A DNA stretch of 64,000 nt. Source: RYN-230 sp963713815. GTDB lineage: Bacteria; Actinomycetota; Actinomycetes; Streptosporangiales; Streptosporangiaceae. The stretch lies in the NCBI GenBank assembly GCA_963713815.1, contig CAVQNH010000030.1:1-64000 (forward strand). The letters are read 5' to 3'. Position numbers and translations under genes: made by a program. Positions within the stretch are counted from its first letter, which is position 1. Every line of letters begins with the position of its first letter. Positions 44,011 to 54,041 of the stretch are shown one piece after another. The notes below the pieces were generated by a model. It was given only the letters and a program-made list of their open reading frames with translations. It was not told where the DNA came from and did no database searches.

Positions 44011-46198
44011 TTGATCAGCCAGGTACCGGCCGGCGGGCCGGCCGAGTCGCCGGACGGCCAGGCACAGTGGCCGGTCCGCATCGGAGTGGTGCCGCCGCTC
44101 GCGGACGGGTTCAGCACCAGGCCGGAGAGCGCACCCCGGGTCGGTGCCGCGCTGGTGCCGGGCACCGCGGTCGTGCTGGTGCCAGGCCACGGTGCGGGGC
44201 CAGGATCGCGGGACTGGCTGGGATCGTGCGGCAAGACCCAGCTGGCGGTGTTCTTCGCCGAGTCGCTCTGGCGGTCGCGTGAGGTGGACCTGCTGGTCTG
44301 GGTGCCTGCCACGAGCCGGGCATCGGTGCTGGCCGGGTACGCGGAAGCTGCGGAGGCCGCACTCGGGACCGATCCCAGCGGCGACGCCGAGGCTGTCGCC
44401 GCGCGCTTCGTGAGCTGGCTCGGCGAGACCCGGCGGCGCTGGCTGGTCGTGCTCGACGACCTGTCCGGTGCGGCCGACCTCACCGGGATGTGGCCGGCCG
44501 GGCGCCGGCCAGGTCCTGATCACGGCGACCAGCCCGGCCGTCCTGCCTGGCGATCACCGGGCCCTGGTCCTCCCGGTCGGGGCGTTCAGTTCCCGGGAGG
44601 CGCTGAGCTACCTGATGGGCCGCCTGACCGCCGACCCGGACCAGCGGCTCGGCGCGATCGACCTCGTCGAGGACCTCGGCTGCGAGCCCATGGCGCTCGC
44701 CCAGGCCAGTGGCGTCATCTCCACCTCCTCACTGTCCTGCCGGGATTACCAGGGCTACTTCACCGCCCGGCGGGACCAGCTGGCGACGACCGCGGGCAGC
44801 AAGCCGCCCGCCGCCGCGGTCAGCTGGCTGTTCTCCGTCGAGCAGGCCGACCGCCTGGCCCCGGGCGGGGCGGCCCAGCCCGTGCTGGCCCTGGCCGCGC
44901 TGCTGGACGGCCACGGGATGCCCGCCACCGTGTTCAGCTCGCCCGCCGCCGGCGCGTACCTCGCCTCGGATGGCACCCGCGCCGCGGCCGCCCGCGAGCA
45001 GGCCTGGAGCATCCTGCCGGTCCTGGAGCGGACCGCGCTGCTGGGCCTCGACCGGGCGGCGTCCCCGCCAGTGGTGCGGATGAGCCCGGTGATCCAGGCG
45101 GCGATCCGCGGAGTGACGCCGGACACCATGCATGACCGGGCCGTGCGCGCCGCGGCCGACGCCCTGATCGAGGTGTGGCCCGCGGACGAGCCGCCCTGGC
45201 TCGGTGCGATGCTCCGGTCCTGCACGGCCAGCCTGCAGAAGCACGCCCGCGACCTGCTGCTGGCCGGCGGCTGCCACCCGCTGCTCATGCGCGCCGGGCA
45301 GAGCCTCGGCCAGGCCCGGCTGGCTGGCCCGGCCGTCGGGTACTGGCGGGAGCTCGCCGCGGCCAGTGAGGCGATCCTCGGGCCCGGCCACCCGGATACG
45401 AAGGTGATCGACCAGCGGCTGGCCGACGCCTACCTCACGGCCGGCCAGGCCGCGGAGGCCGTGGCCTGGTTCCAGCGGGTGCTGGCGGACCGGGTGTCGG
45501 CGCTGGGCGCGGACCATCCCGGCACCGTCGCGGCCGGGCGGGACCTCGGCCACGCCCTGATGGCGGCCGGCCAGTCCGCCGAGGCCGTCACCGTCCTGAA
45601 CGGCGCGGTGGGCGACTACGACCGGATCCTGGGTCCCGACCATCCCGACACCATCAGCGCCCGTGAGGAACTCGCGGCCGCATACCGGGCCGCGGGCCGC
45701 CTGTCCGACGCGATCCCGCTCTACCGGCGGACGCTGAACGACCGGGAACGGGTGCAGGGCGCCCGGCATCCGGACACGCTGACCACCCGGCAGAAGCTGG
45801 CGGACACCTATCTGGCCGATGGGCGGCTCAAGGACGCGACCTCGAACTACAAGAAGGTGCTGGCAGACCGGGAGCGGGTCCTCGGCCCGGACCACCTGGA
45901 CACGATCGCGGCGCGCGGCAACCTCGGCTCCGCCTACCATTCCGCGGGCAAGATGGCCTCCGCCGTCCAGCTGTACGAGCAGACCTGCGACGGCTACCAG
46001 CGCGTCGTCGGCCCGGACCATCCCGACACGCTGGCCCGCTGCGCCAACCTGGCCAGCGCCTACTACTCGGTAGGCCGGCTGACCGACGCGCTGACCCTGC
46101 TCCGTGACACCGTGTCCCGCTGCGAGCGGGTCCTCCCGCCGGGCGACCCGATGACGGCGGCCGTACGGGAGAGCCTGACCAACCTCGCCGGAAGCTGA
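44011..46198 (+). CDS. NB-ARC-like/TPR protein (frameshift near 44500)
   Basis: From TTG 44011 the first part contains a P-loop (GSCGKTQLAVFF) and Walker-B-like WLVVLDDLSG of an NB-ARC ATPase. Around 44490-44510 the frame changes and continues with QVLITATSPAVLPGDH and winged-helix-like sequence. From about residue 450 come seven TPR units of about 42 residues with GPxHPDT signatures, ending TNLAGS. Joined, about 729 residues. It is a shorter relative of the FxsT proteins at 2 and 16678, lacking the ParA-like and TIR modules. Its location directly behind the conservon suggests, but does not prove, a functional link. Confidence 0.75.
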
Positions 46199-46232
46199 CC
46201 TCGCCGGGCCCGGAGCGCCGGTCCTGCGGCCG

Positions 46233-46907
46233 CTACTCCGGCCGGCTGAGCAGGTAGCGCGCGGTCCCGATGCCCGCTTCAGCCAGGTCGGCCTCCGGGT
46301 ACGCGGCCCGGCCGTCCAGGTACCCGGCCCGGTCCTCGGAGACGTGCACGATCTGCCAGCCGTCCAGGGACAGCCGGTCGAGGCAGGCCAGGACCTCCTT
46401 GATCGGGTAACCGAACTGGGACGCCGGCAGGCCGATGTCAACGGGAACGTGGTCGGCCCCGTTGAACAGCCAGCCGACCCAGGTGTGCAGCTCGGCGATC
46501 TGGACGGTCTCCCGCCATTCCGCGAACTGCGCGGCGACGGTCGGCTGGGGTTTGCGGGCCCGGAATTCCTCCGCCACGTAGTCGTGGGCGTTCTGGGGGT
46601 CTACCACCGTCTCCGTGCCATCGGGAAACCGGATCCGGGCCACGTCCACCCGGGGACCGCCGTCGTGCAGGCGCTCCTTGCCCACCGCGACGTCCGTCCC
46701 GGCCTGCCAGTCCGCCAGCTGGCGTTCCCAGTTCTCGCTGTTGCGCCCGAACACGTCCGCGGCGACCGCCCGCACCCGCTCGTCCCACCACCGGCGCGCG
46801 GCCTCGTCGCCACTGTCCTTGGCCACCACGAGGGGCTCCTGGCCCGGGATCTCCACCATGTCGAACACCGCCCGCGTGATGACCAGCATCGCGTGGCGCA
46901 CCGGCAT
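46233..46907 (-). CDS. Hypothetical protein
   Basis: A 224-residue soluble protein from ATG 46907 (GAGGC ribosome site). Sections such as ARRWWDERVRAVAADVFGRN and VDPQNAHDYVAEEFRARKP are helical and acidic/basic mixed; QFGYPIKEVLACLDRLSLDGWQIVHVSED closes the C-terminus. I recognise no domain. No signal peptide or membrane helix is present. It is convergent with the TPR gene and upstream of the hydroxyquinol genes, on the same strand as those. Confidence 0.65.
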   Translation of the reverse strand: MPVRHAMLVITRAVFDMVEIPGQEPLVVAKDSGDEAARRWWDERVRAVAADVFGRNSENWERQLADWQAGTDVAVGKERLHDGGPRVDVARIRFPDGTETVVDPQNAHDYVAEEFRARKPQPTVAAQFAEWRETVQIAELHTWVGWLFNGADHVPVDIGLPASQFGYPIKEVLACLDRLSLDGWQIVHVSEDRAGYLDGRAAYPEADLAEAGIGTARYLLSRPE

Positions 46908-47023
46908 ACTGCCTCGCCCCCTGATGATCGGCCTCGGTAAGCGGCCTGGCGTTACCGCCGCCCGCTGGGGCCTGGTACCCAGAGACGCGGAGATAATCCC
47001 CCGGCTACCGGGCGGATGCGTAC

Positions 47024-49061
47024 CTAGCTGCCCGGGCTCCCGGCGCCGGAGGCCAGGCGCGCGAGCACGATATCGAATCTGACGCTGGTCCACGGCTCAT
47101 CGAGGGGCCGCCCATCCGGCCCGGGTCCCGGCGGGTGCTCCGCGAAGTCCGTGATGAGGCTGTCCTTGACGCCGAACACGGCGTCCCGGTCCAGGTACGG
47201 ATCCCCCGCGACGAAGATGTGCGTGATCAGCGTGCGGTAGCCGGGCGCCTCCACCTTGAAGTGCAGGTGCGCGGGCCGCATCGGGCCCCGGCCCGCGGCC
47301 GTGAGCAGCGCGCCGACGGGCCCGTCATCAGGGATCGGATAGGGGGCGGGGCGAACCGACCAGAACCGGTACCCGCCGTCCGGGGCACTGCGCAGCCACC
47401 CGCGTCCCCCGATCCGGCCATCGGGGTACTGGACGTCGTAGAAGCCGTCCTCGTCGGACTCCCACACCTCGATGCGGGCACCGGGCAGCGGCTCGCCGCC
47501 GGTGCCCTGGACCGTGCCGGATACGTAACAGGGACGTCCCTTGGCCTCGCCGGCGATGTCGCCGCCCAGCGGTACCTCCGGCGCATCCGCCACGAAGAAC
47601 GGGCCGACCACCGTCGATTCGGTGGCTCCCGCCGACGCCGGGGCGTTGATGGCCACGGTCAGCATGGACAGCCCCAGCACGTCCGAGAGCAAGATGAACT
47701 CCTGCCGCCGGTCGTCGGTGATGTGCCCGGCCCGGGTCAGGAAGTCGATGCCCTGTTCCCACTCCGATTCGGTCAGCCGCACCTCGCGGGCAAATGCGTG
47801 CAGGTGCCGCACCAGGCTCTGCATGATCTCCCGGTAGCGGGCCGTGTCCGCGCCTGCGAAGCTGGCCAGGACCTCGTCGGTGACCGCCTCCTCGCGGGCG
47901 CCCTGCTCCCCGCCCGCCCGGCCAGCCCCGGCCAGTCCGGTGCCGGCCAGTTCCGCGCCGGCCAGTTCGGCGCCGCCAGTTCCGCGCCGCCAGTTCGGTG
48001 CCGACCGGGTCCCCGGCCCAGGCGTGGCGGAGCAGCACCTCGAGGGCCGCCGCGCCGGCCGGCACCGGGTTGTCCGCGGGCACCACCGGCTCGATCAGCC
48101 GGGCCGCCTCGGCGAGCTGGTCCTCGGCCAGCCCGATCTCACGGAGCCCGCGGGGCAGCCCGAGCCGCGCGGCGAGCGCCTGCAGGGCAGCCGCCGGGTG
48201 CTCGCTGCCGAGGGCCTGCCCGATCCGGCTGGCCGCGTCCGGCGCCCCCGGCGCGTTGAAGGCCAGCACATACGGCAGCATGATCGCGTGGGTCTGCGCG
48301 TGCGGCAGGCCGTACCGGCCGCCCAGGACGTGGCAGATCTTGTGATGCAGGCCGGATCCGGTCACCGCGAACGCGGAGCCGGCCAGGTACGCCCCGTATA
48401 GCAGATCACTCCGGGCGCCGAGGTCCGTCCCGTCCCGGGCGACCGCCGGCAGCGCCGCGGCCAGGACCCTGATGGCCTCGGTGGCGGCCAGCGCGCTGAC
48501 CGGGTTACGGCCCGGGGCCCAGAACCCGTCCACACAGTGGGCCACGGCGTTCAGGCCGCTGGCCGCGGACAACGGCCCGGGCAGCGACACGGTGAGCTCG
48601 GGGTCGTAGATCACCAGCCGGGGCAGCACGCGCATGTCCACGCCGGTGGTCTTGCGCTCCCCGTCGCTTAGTCCCCAGACCGGGGTGACTTCCGAGCCTG
48701 CGTAGGTGGTCGGCACCGCGATCACTGGCAGCCCGGTGGTCAGCGCGACCGCCTTGGCCGTGCCGGTGGCCGACCCGCCGCCCACGCTCAGCACCGCATC
48801 GGCGCCGATCGCGGCGGCCTGCTTGCGCGCCGCGTCCGCCACCTCCACCGGCACGTGCGGCCGGACCCCGGTGAACGTCCCGGCGATCCGGTCCGCCAGC
48901 GGCGCCGCCAGATCGCGCGCGACCGTTTCCCCGCCGCCCGCGGCGATCAGCAGCAGCCGGGAGACCCCGAGCCGGGCGACCTCGTCCGCCAGCGCGGTAC
49001 GCGCCGCACCCGCCCCGAACACCACCCGTCCGGGCAGCGCGTCACACGCGAACGCCTCCAT
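47024..49061 (-). CDS. Maleylacetate reductase and hydroxyquinol 1,2-dioxygenase, apparently fused (two 1-base gaps in a repeat linker)
   Basis: From ATG 49061 (GGAGG site) the first about 355 codons encode an iron-type alcohol dehydrogenase of the maleylacetate reductase class: FACDALPGRVVFGAGA, SVGGGSATGTAKA, TYAGSEVTPVWG, and metal-binding His residues in LHHKICH and HAQTHA. The remaining part (to 47024) is an intradiol dioxygenase: REEAVTDEVLASFAG, TESEWEQGIDFLTRAGH, TVVGPFFVADAP, GTVQGTGGEPLPGARIEVWES and HLHFKVEAPGY with iron-ligand Tyr/His residues. These are consecutive steps of hydroxyquinol degradation to 3-oxoadipate. No start codon lies between them; a 15-base repeat linker (47927-47999) joins the frames if two units are one base short. 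Two separate genes remain possible. Confidence 0.75.
47927..47999. repeat. Five-unit 15/14-bp repeat linker
   Basis: Units at 47927-47941, 47942-47956 and 47957-47971 are 15 bases; 47972-47985 and 47986-47999 are 14. On the minus strand full units read xELAG or TGLAG. The two short units each miss one base, exactly the shift that separates the reductase and dioxygenase frames. Confidence 0.8.
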
Positions 49062-49193
49062 CAGACCTCCGGGCCTGGACAACGCGGCACAGGCAAGTAT
49101 CCCGCGTCACGCGACAAACCGCCTGGCGGCCCGGCGGCCGAGGGCGACCCGTGTGACTGGCGGCCCGGCATGCCCGCCGGGCGCCGGCGCACG

Positions 49194-49358
49194 CTACCTG
49201 CGGGCGCGCCGCCGCCGACCGCCAGCCAGGCGCATGAGCCCGACCACCACCAGAGCCACCAGGGCCACCACGAACAGGAAGTGCAGCGCGGAAATCACCA
49301 GCGAGACAACGAGGAACGCGGCGAACACCACGACCAGGATGAGCAGAAGTTTCCCCAT
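49194..49358 (-). CDS. 54-residue hydrophobic membrane protein
   Basis: ATG 49358 encodes MGKLLLILVVVFAAFLVVSL, a short polar break and a second hydrophobic helix, ending in a dense arginine tail (GGRRRRARR). It has two membrane spans and a basic cytoplasmic end, like small actinobacterial membrane peptides of unknown function. There is only a weak ribosome site. It is divergent from the SPFH gene. Confidence 0.5.
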   Translation of the reverse strand: MGKLLLILVVVFAAFLVVSLVISALHFLFVVALVALVVVGLMRLAGGRRRRARR

Positions 49359-49558
49359 ACACCCACGATATGCCAGCGCCGCGGTCCCGGCACCATCCTG
49401 GTCCCGGGGACTACAGGAATGCAGCCGTCCCGTCCGCCGGGGACCCCGCCGCCGCATCTCCGGCGCTGGCCCCCGGCCTGCTGCCATCCCCGGTCCCGCG
49501 GGCCACGCCCGGACCGGCGCGCTGGCCAGGTCAGACTGACCCAGGTTCTTGGCTAAAT

Positions 49559-49566
49559 TGATATCA
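49559..49566. promoter_or_regulatory. TGATATCA palindrome upstream of the SPFH gene
   Basis: The perfect 8-base palindrome TGATATCA lies 47 bases before the SPFH start in an AT-rich patch (about 49551-49575), rare in this genome. The cotranscribed ribbon-helix-helix protein is a candidate binder (inference). Confidence 0.4.
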
Positions 49567-49613
49567 CTATGCTAGGTTCGTGTAATCAGCTCCACGATGG
49601 AGGAGGCCGAGAG

Positions 49614-50600
49614 ATGGCCACGCACAACGCAGCAGCACCCAGCCCGGAAACCGACCGCCCGGATCGGCGCAGCCCCGCAGCACCCGCCCCCCAGCAGCCC
49701 GGCCCGCAGCCGCCTGCCCGCCGCCTGACCGAGCGGCCCGCGGGTTCCGCGCCGGGCGTGCCCCTCCTCGTCCTCAGCATCGTCGTCCTGCTGGCCGGGG
49801 TCGGCCTGCTGATCCTGTCCAAGCCAGTCGGCGGAGGCGCCGAAGTGGCCCTGATCATCCTCGGCGTGCTCCTGCTGATCGGGAGCGTACTGGGCCTGCG
49901 CGGGCTCTTCGCGGTCGTCCCCGGTGAGGCCCGCGTGATCCAGCTGTTCGGCCGGTACGCCGGCACGGTCCGGGAACCGGGCCTGCGCTGGGTCAACCCG
50001 TTTACCGACCGGCGCCGGGTGTCTACCCGGATCCGCAACCACGAGACCGCGCTGGCCAAGGTCAACGACGCCGACGGCAACCCGATCGAGATAGCGGCCG
50101 TGGTCGTGTGGCAGGTCGACGACACCGCCCTGGCCCTGTACGCGGTGGACGACTTCACCCAGTTCGTGGCGACCCAGACCGAGACCGCGGTCCGGCACAT
50201 CGCCACCAGCTACCCCTACGACACGGCCGACACCGGCCAGCTGTCGCTGCGCGGGAACGCGGACGAGATCACCACGCGACTGTCGGCCGAGATCGCCGCC
50301 CGGGTCGCCTCGGCCGGCGTCACGATCATCGAATCGCGGCTCACCCGGCTGTCCTACGCGGCCGAGATCGCCCAGGCCATGCTGCGCCGCCAGGCGGCGA
50401 GCGCCGTGGTCGCGGCGCGGTCGCGGATCGTCCAGGGGGCTGTCGGCATGGTCCGCCTGGCCTTGCAGCAGCTCGAAGAACAGGACGTCGTGGAGCTGGA
50501 CGAAGAGCGCAAGGCCGCTATGGTGTCCAACCTGCTCGTGGTGCTGTGCAGCGAGCAGGCCACCCAGCAGGTGGTCAACACTGGTTCGCTGTACCAGTGA
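49614..50600 (+). CDS. SPFH/Band 7 (stomatin-like) membrane protein
   Basis: A 328-residue protein with a cytoplasmic Pro-rich N-tail, two close membrane helices (VPLLVLSIVVLLAGVGLLIL, ALIILGVLLLIGSVLGL) and a Band 7 domain: VVPGEARVIQLFGRYAGTVREPGLRWVNPF, TRIRNHETALAKVND, VVWQVDD, ETAVRHIATSYPYD. A C-terminal helical region is rich in Ala and Gln. SPFH proteins oligomerise on the membrane as flotillin-like scaffolds. ATG 49614 follows GGAGGAGG. The adjoining downstream gene encodes an RHH DNA-binding protein, a conserved actinobacterial pairing. Confidence 0.88.
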   Translation: MATHNAAAPSPETDRPDRRSPAAPAPQQPGPQPPARRLTERPAGSAPGVPLLVLSIVVLLAGVGLLILSKPVGGGAEVALIILGVLLLIGSVLGLRGLFAVVPGEARVIQLFGRYAGTVREPGLRWVNPFTDRRRVSTRIRNHETALAKVNDADGNPIEIAAVVVWQVDDTALALYAVDDFTQFVATQTETAVRHIATSYPYDTADTGQLSLRGNADEITTRLSAEIAARVASAGVTIIESRLTRLSYAAEIAQAMLRRQAASAVVAARSRIVQGAVGMVRLALQQLEEQDVVELDEERKAAMVSNLLVVLCSEQATQQVVNTGSLYQ

Positions 50601-50618
50601 CGGGGGTCTCATGACGGA

Positions 50619-50852
50619 TTGGTGTCGGGTCTGGTGAGCGAACGCAAGGGCATGCTGCTCCGGCTCGATCCGGCCGTGCACGACGCCCTGTCCAAGTGGG
50701 CCGCTGACGAGCTGCGCAGCACCAACGCCCAGATCGAGTTCCTGCTGCGCCGGGCGCTCGCCGAGGCGGGACGGCTGCCCCGGGACGCGGCGCGGATGCG
50801 CCCGCGGGGCCGGCCGCCGGCCGGCCGCCAGGCCGAGCCGGCCAGCGAATAG
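50619..50852 (+). CDS. Ribbon-helix-helix (Arc/HicB-type) DNA-binding protein
   Basis: About 70-77 residues. KGMLLRLDPAVHDALSKWAADELRSTNAQIEFLLRRALAEAG is a typical RHH fold: one beta-strand with alternating basic/hydrophobic residues, then two helices with the S-x-N-A-Q-I-E turn. The C-tail is Arg/Pro-rich. Start is uncertain between TTG 50619, GTG 50622 and GTG 50634. Usually labelled antitoxin-like, but no toxin is adjacent; it probably regulates itself and the SPFH gene through a palindromic operator. Confidence 0.8.
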   Translation: MVSGLVSERKGMLLRLDPAVHDALSKWAADELRSTNAQIEFLLRRALAEAGRLPRDAARMRPRGRPPAGRQAEPASE

Positions 50853-50942
50853 GCAGGCTCCGTGGTGCGGCACGCCGCACCACGCCCGCCTTGGCGCGGG
50901 CTGGCCGGGCCGGCCGGGCCCCGCTGGTAGCCTTTCGGCCTC

Positions 50943-52802
50943 GTGAGCACCCCCGCGACCGCACCCCATGAGGATGGCAGCCGCCCGGACGCTCCGGTCC
51001 GGCCCGATCTGCTCCTGTCCCTGCGGACCTGGCAGAAGGAAGCCTACTGGGAGTATTTCCGCCTGCCCCGGCGCGATTTCCTGCTCGTCGCCACCCCAGG
51101 AGCAGGCAAGACAGCCTGGGCGCTGACCATCGCCGCCGAGCTGCTGGCCCGCCGGGAGATCGCCTCGGTCACCGTGGTCACGCCCACCGAGCATCTCAAG
51201 CATCAGTGGGCGCAGGCCGCGCACTACGCCGGGATCTCCCTCGACTCGTCCTACCGCAACGCGCAGGGCCGGGCCTCCGCCGACTTCACCGGGGTGGCGG
51301 TGACCTACGCCCAGGTTGCCGCGCACCCGATCCTGCACCGGCAGCGCACGGTGAACCGGCGCACGCTGGTGATCTTCGACGAGATCCACCACGCCGGTGA
51401 CGCCATGTCGTGGGGTGAAGCGGTCCGTGAGGCGTTCGAGCCCGCCCGGCGCCGGCTGGCGCTCACCGGCACCCCGTTCCGCAGTGATGCCAACCCGATC
51501 CCGTTCGTGACCTACGCGCCGGACGCCGACGGCAGCCGGCGCAGCGTGTCCGATTACGTCTACGGCTACGGGCCGGCCCTGGACGACGGCGTGGTCCGGC
51601 CGGTCATCTTCCTGGCCTACTCCGGTGAGATGCGCTGGCGGACCCGGGCCGGTGACGAGATCACCGGAACGCTGGGCACGCCCATGCTCCCCGAACAGCT
51701 CGCGCAGGCCTGGCGGACCGCGCTGGACCCGCAGGGCGAGTGGGTGCAGCGGGTCCTGGAGGCCGCGGACCGGAGGCTGACCGAGGTGCGCCGGGGCATG
51801 CCCGACGCGGGCGGCCTGGTCATCGCCGGTGACCACGCGGACGCCCGGGCCTACGCGGCGGCGCTGCGCCGGCTCAGCGGCACCAGGCCGGTCGTGGTGC
51901 TGTCCGACGACCCCACGGCCAGCCGGAAGATCGCCGCGTTCGCGGACTCCGGGGACCGCTGGATGGTGGCCGTCCGCATGGTGTCCGAGGGCGTGGACAT
52001 CCCCCGGCTGGCCGTCGGCGTCTACGCCACCAGCGTGGGCACGGCGCTGTTCTTCGCCCAGGCGGTGGGCCGGTTCGTCCGGGCCCGCCAGCGCGGTGAG
52101 ACCGCCTCGGTGTTCCTGCCCTCGATCCCGGCCCTGCTGGGTTACGCGGCGGAACTGGAGGCGGCCCGCGACCATGTGCTGGCGGCCAGCCCGGACGACG
52201 CCGAAGAGCGCGAGCTGGCCGAGGCGCAGCGCCAGCGGGACACCCCGGACACCGGCGGCGAGCTCCCGTTCGAGGCCCTGCAGGCGTCCGCGCACTTCGA
52301 CCGGGTTCTCTACGACGGCAGCGAGTTCGGGACCACGGCCGCGGAAGAGGACTTCCTCGGCCTCCCCGGGCTGCTCGAGCCGGAGCAGGTCGACCTGTTG
52401 CTGCGCAAGCGCCAGGCTGAGCGGCTCAAGCGGGGATCCGGGGGCTCGGGGGCTGGCGGCACGGGCCCGCCGCCCCCAGGCTCGGGGCGAGGCGTTCCCG
52501 CGTGGGCGGCTTCCGTTGCGGCGAATGAACCGGAAGCGGCGGCCGGTGGTGCAGCCGCCCGCGGCGCGGCAGGTGCGCCGGCCGCGGCGTCCCAGCCGGT
52601 CCGCCGGGAAGTGCTGGCCGGCCTGCGCAAGGAGCTGAACGGGCTGATCGGCGCCTGGCACCACCGCACCGGGCAGCCGCACGCGCTGGTGCACGCGGAC
52701 CTGCGCCGGGCCTGCGGCGGCCCGGCCCTGCCGCAGGCCACCGCGGAGCAGATCCAGGCGCGCATCGAAATGATCCGCCGCTGGGCCAGGTCCGGCCGCT
52801 GA
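50943..52802 (+). CDS. Superfamily 2 DEAD/DEAH-type DNA helicase
   Basis: A 619-residue helicase: LRTWQKEAYWEYF (Q-like motif), ATPGAGKTAWA (motif I), VTPTEHLKHQW (Ia), FDEIHHAGD (motif II, DEIH), LTGTPFRSD (III), a second RecA domain with VSEGVDIPRLAVGVYATS (V) and FAQAVGRFVRAR (VI). A Gly/Ala/Pro-rich linker precedes a C-terminal helical domain (REVLAGLRKELNGLIGAWHHRTGQPHALVH). It resembles XPB/ERCC3-like and ComFA-like SF2 helicases; the precise repair or recombination role is unknown. GTG start. Confidence 0.85.
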   Translation: MSTPATAPHEDGSRPDAPVRPDLLLSLRTWQKEAYWEYFRLPRRDFLLVATPGAGKTAWALTIAAELLARREIASVTVVTPTEHLKHQWAQAAHYAGISLDSSYRNAQGRASADFTGVAVTYAQVAAHPILHRQRTVNRRTLVIFDEIHHAGDAMSWGEAVREAFEPARRRLALTGTPFRSDANPIPFVTYAPDADGSRRSVSDYVYGYGPALDDGVVRPVIFLAYSGEMRWRTRAGDEITGTLGTPMLPEQLAQAWRTALDPQGEWVQRVLEAADRRLTEVRRGMPDAGGLVIAGDHADARAYAAALRRLSGTRPVVVLSDDPTASRKIAAFADSGDRWMVAVRMVSEGVDIPRLAVGVYATSVGTALFFAQAVGRFVRARQRGETASVFLPSIPALLGYAAELEAARDHVLAASPDDAEERELAEAQRQRDTPDTGGELPFEALQASAHFDRVLYDGSEFGTTAAEEDFLGLPGLLEPEQVDLLLRKRQAERLKRGSGGSGAGGTGPPPPGSGRGVPAWAASVAANEPEAAAGGAAARGAAGAPAAASQPVRREVLAGLRKELNGLIGAWHHRTGQPHALVHADLRRACGGPALPQATAEQIQARIEMIRRWARSGR

Positions 52803-52952
52803 CGCCGGGCTGATGGCCGGCCCGGGCGTGGCGCGCAAGCCCGGAACCGGCCGGGCTATCTTGTCTGAGCTCGTCGTTGACATGATCCCGCGCGGGGCGG
52901 TAGGACCTGGAACCACTGTCTCCCACCACCCCCGACCACCCTGGACACGCTG

Positions 52953-54038
52953 ATGCCCTCTCCCGCCGGCCTGCCGCCTGGTGTCGAGTCCCAGCAGATC
53001 GAGACGTCGCGGCTGCGCACGCACGTGCTCACGGCGGGCCCGCCGGACGCGCCGCTCCTGGTGCTGGTGCACGGCAACGTGTCCGCCGCCCGGTTTTTCG
53101 CCGAGACCATGGTGGGGCTGGCCAGCGGCTACCGGTGCGTCGCCCCCGACTTGCGGGGCTTCGGCCGTTCGGAGCGGGCGCCGGTGGACGCGCGCCGCGG
53201 CGTCCGGGACTTCGCCGACGACCTCCACGCGCTGCTGACCGAGGGCGGCCTCCGGCCCGGGACCGGGCCGCTGCACCTGCTCGGCTGGTCCCTGGGCGGC
53301 GGCGTCGCCCTCCAGTACGCGGCCGACCACCCGGGCACCGCCGCGTCGGTCACCCTGGAGAGCCCCATGTCCCCGTTCGGCTTCGGGGGGACCCGGGACA
53401 CCGGGGGGACTCCCTGCTGGCCGGACTACGCCGGCTCGGGCGGGGGCACCGCCAGTCCCGAGATGGTCCGCCGGATCGAGGCCGGGGACCGGGGCACTGA
53501 CGATCAGACCTCGCCCCGGCAGGTCCTCACCCATCTGTACGGCAACCCGGTCGCGCTGCCCCCGGACGTGGAAGACGCACTGGTGGAGGCGATGCTGGAG
53601 ATGGCCATCGGCCGCGCCAACTACCCGGGCGACACGGCGGTCTCGAAGAACTGGCCGGGTGTCGCCCCGGGCGAGCACGGCGTCAACAACGCCATCTCCC
53701 CGAAGTACTGCGACCTGTCCGGCTTCGCGGCCCTCGGGGACCGGCCGGAGGTGCTGTGGATCCGCGGCGACGCCGACCAGATCGTCTCGGATACCTCCCT
53801 GGTCGACCTGGGCCACCTCGGCGCGCTCGGCGCCATACCGGGCTGGCCCGGCCCGGACGTCTTCCCGCCCCAGCCGATGGTGGGCCAGATGCGCGCGGTC
53901 CTCGAGCGCTACCAGGCGGCCGGCGGCCGGTACACCGAACTGGTGCTGCCCGGCTGCGGGCACTCACCGCACCTGGAGCGCCCCGCGGAGTTCGCTGCCG
54001 CGGTCACCGGGTTCCTGGCCAGCGTCCCCGCCCGCTGA
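52953..54038 (+). CDS. Alpha/beta hydrolase
   Basis: 361 residues with a complete alpha/beta-hydrolase signature: LVLVHGNVSAARFF (oxyanion hole), PDLRGFGRSER, nucleophile elbow LGWSLGGGVA (Ser), acid within WIRGDADQIV, and His in LPGCGHSPHLERP. A cap insert of about 110 residues (rich in Gly, Pro and Thr) lies between strands 6 and 7. Likely esterase or C-C hydrolase; substrate unknown. It follows the SF2 helicase on the same strand after 150 bases. Confidence 0.85.
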   Translation: MPSPAGLPPGVESQQIETSRLRTHVLTAGPPDAPLLVLVHGNVSAARFFAETMVGLASGYRCVAPDLRGFGRSERAPVDARRGVRDFADDLHALLTEGGLRPGTGPLHLLGWSLGGGVALQYAADHPGTAASVTLESPMSPFGFGGTRDTGGTPCWPDYAGSGGGTASPEMVRRIEAGDRGTDDQTSPRQVLTHLYGNPVALPPDVEDALVEAMLEMAIGRANYPGDTAVSKNWPGVAPGEHGVNNAISPKYCDLSGFAALGDRPEVLWIRGDADQIVSDTSLVDLGHLGALGAIPGWPGPDVFPPQPMVGQMRAVLERYQAAGGRYTELVLPGCGHSPHLERPAEFAAAVTGFLASVPAR

Positions 54039-54041
54039 CCG

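Noticed and set aside
49572..53963. A 1463-codon open frame on the minus strand
   Set aside because: It runs antisense to four well-supported genes (SPFH, RHH, SF2 helicase, hydrolase), has no domain and is an effect of strong third-position G/C bias.
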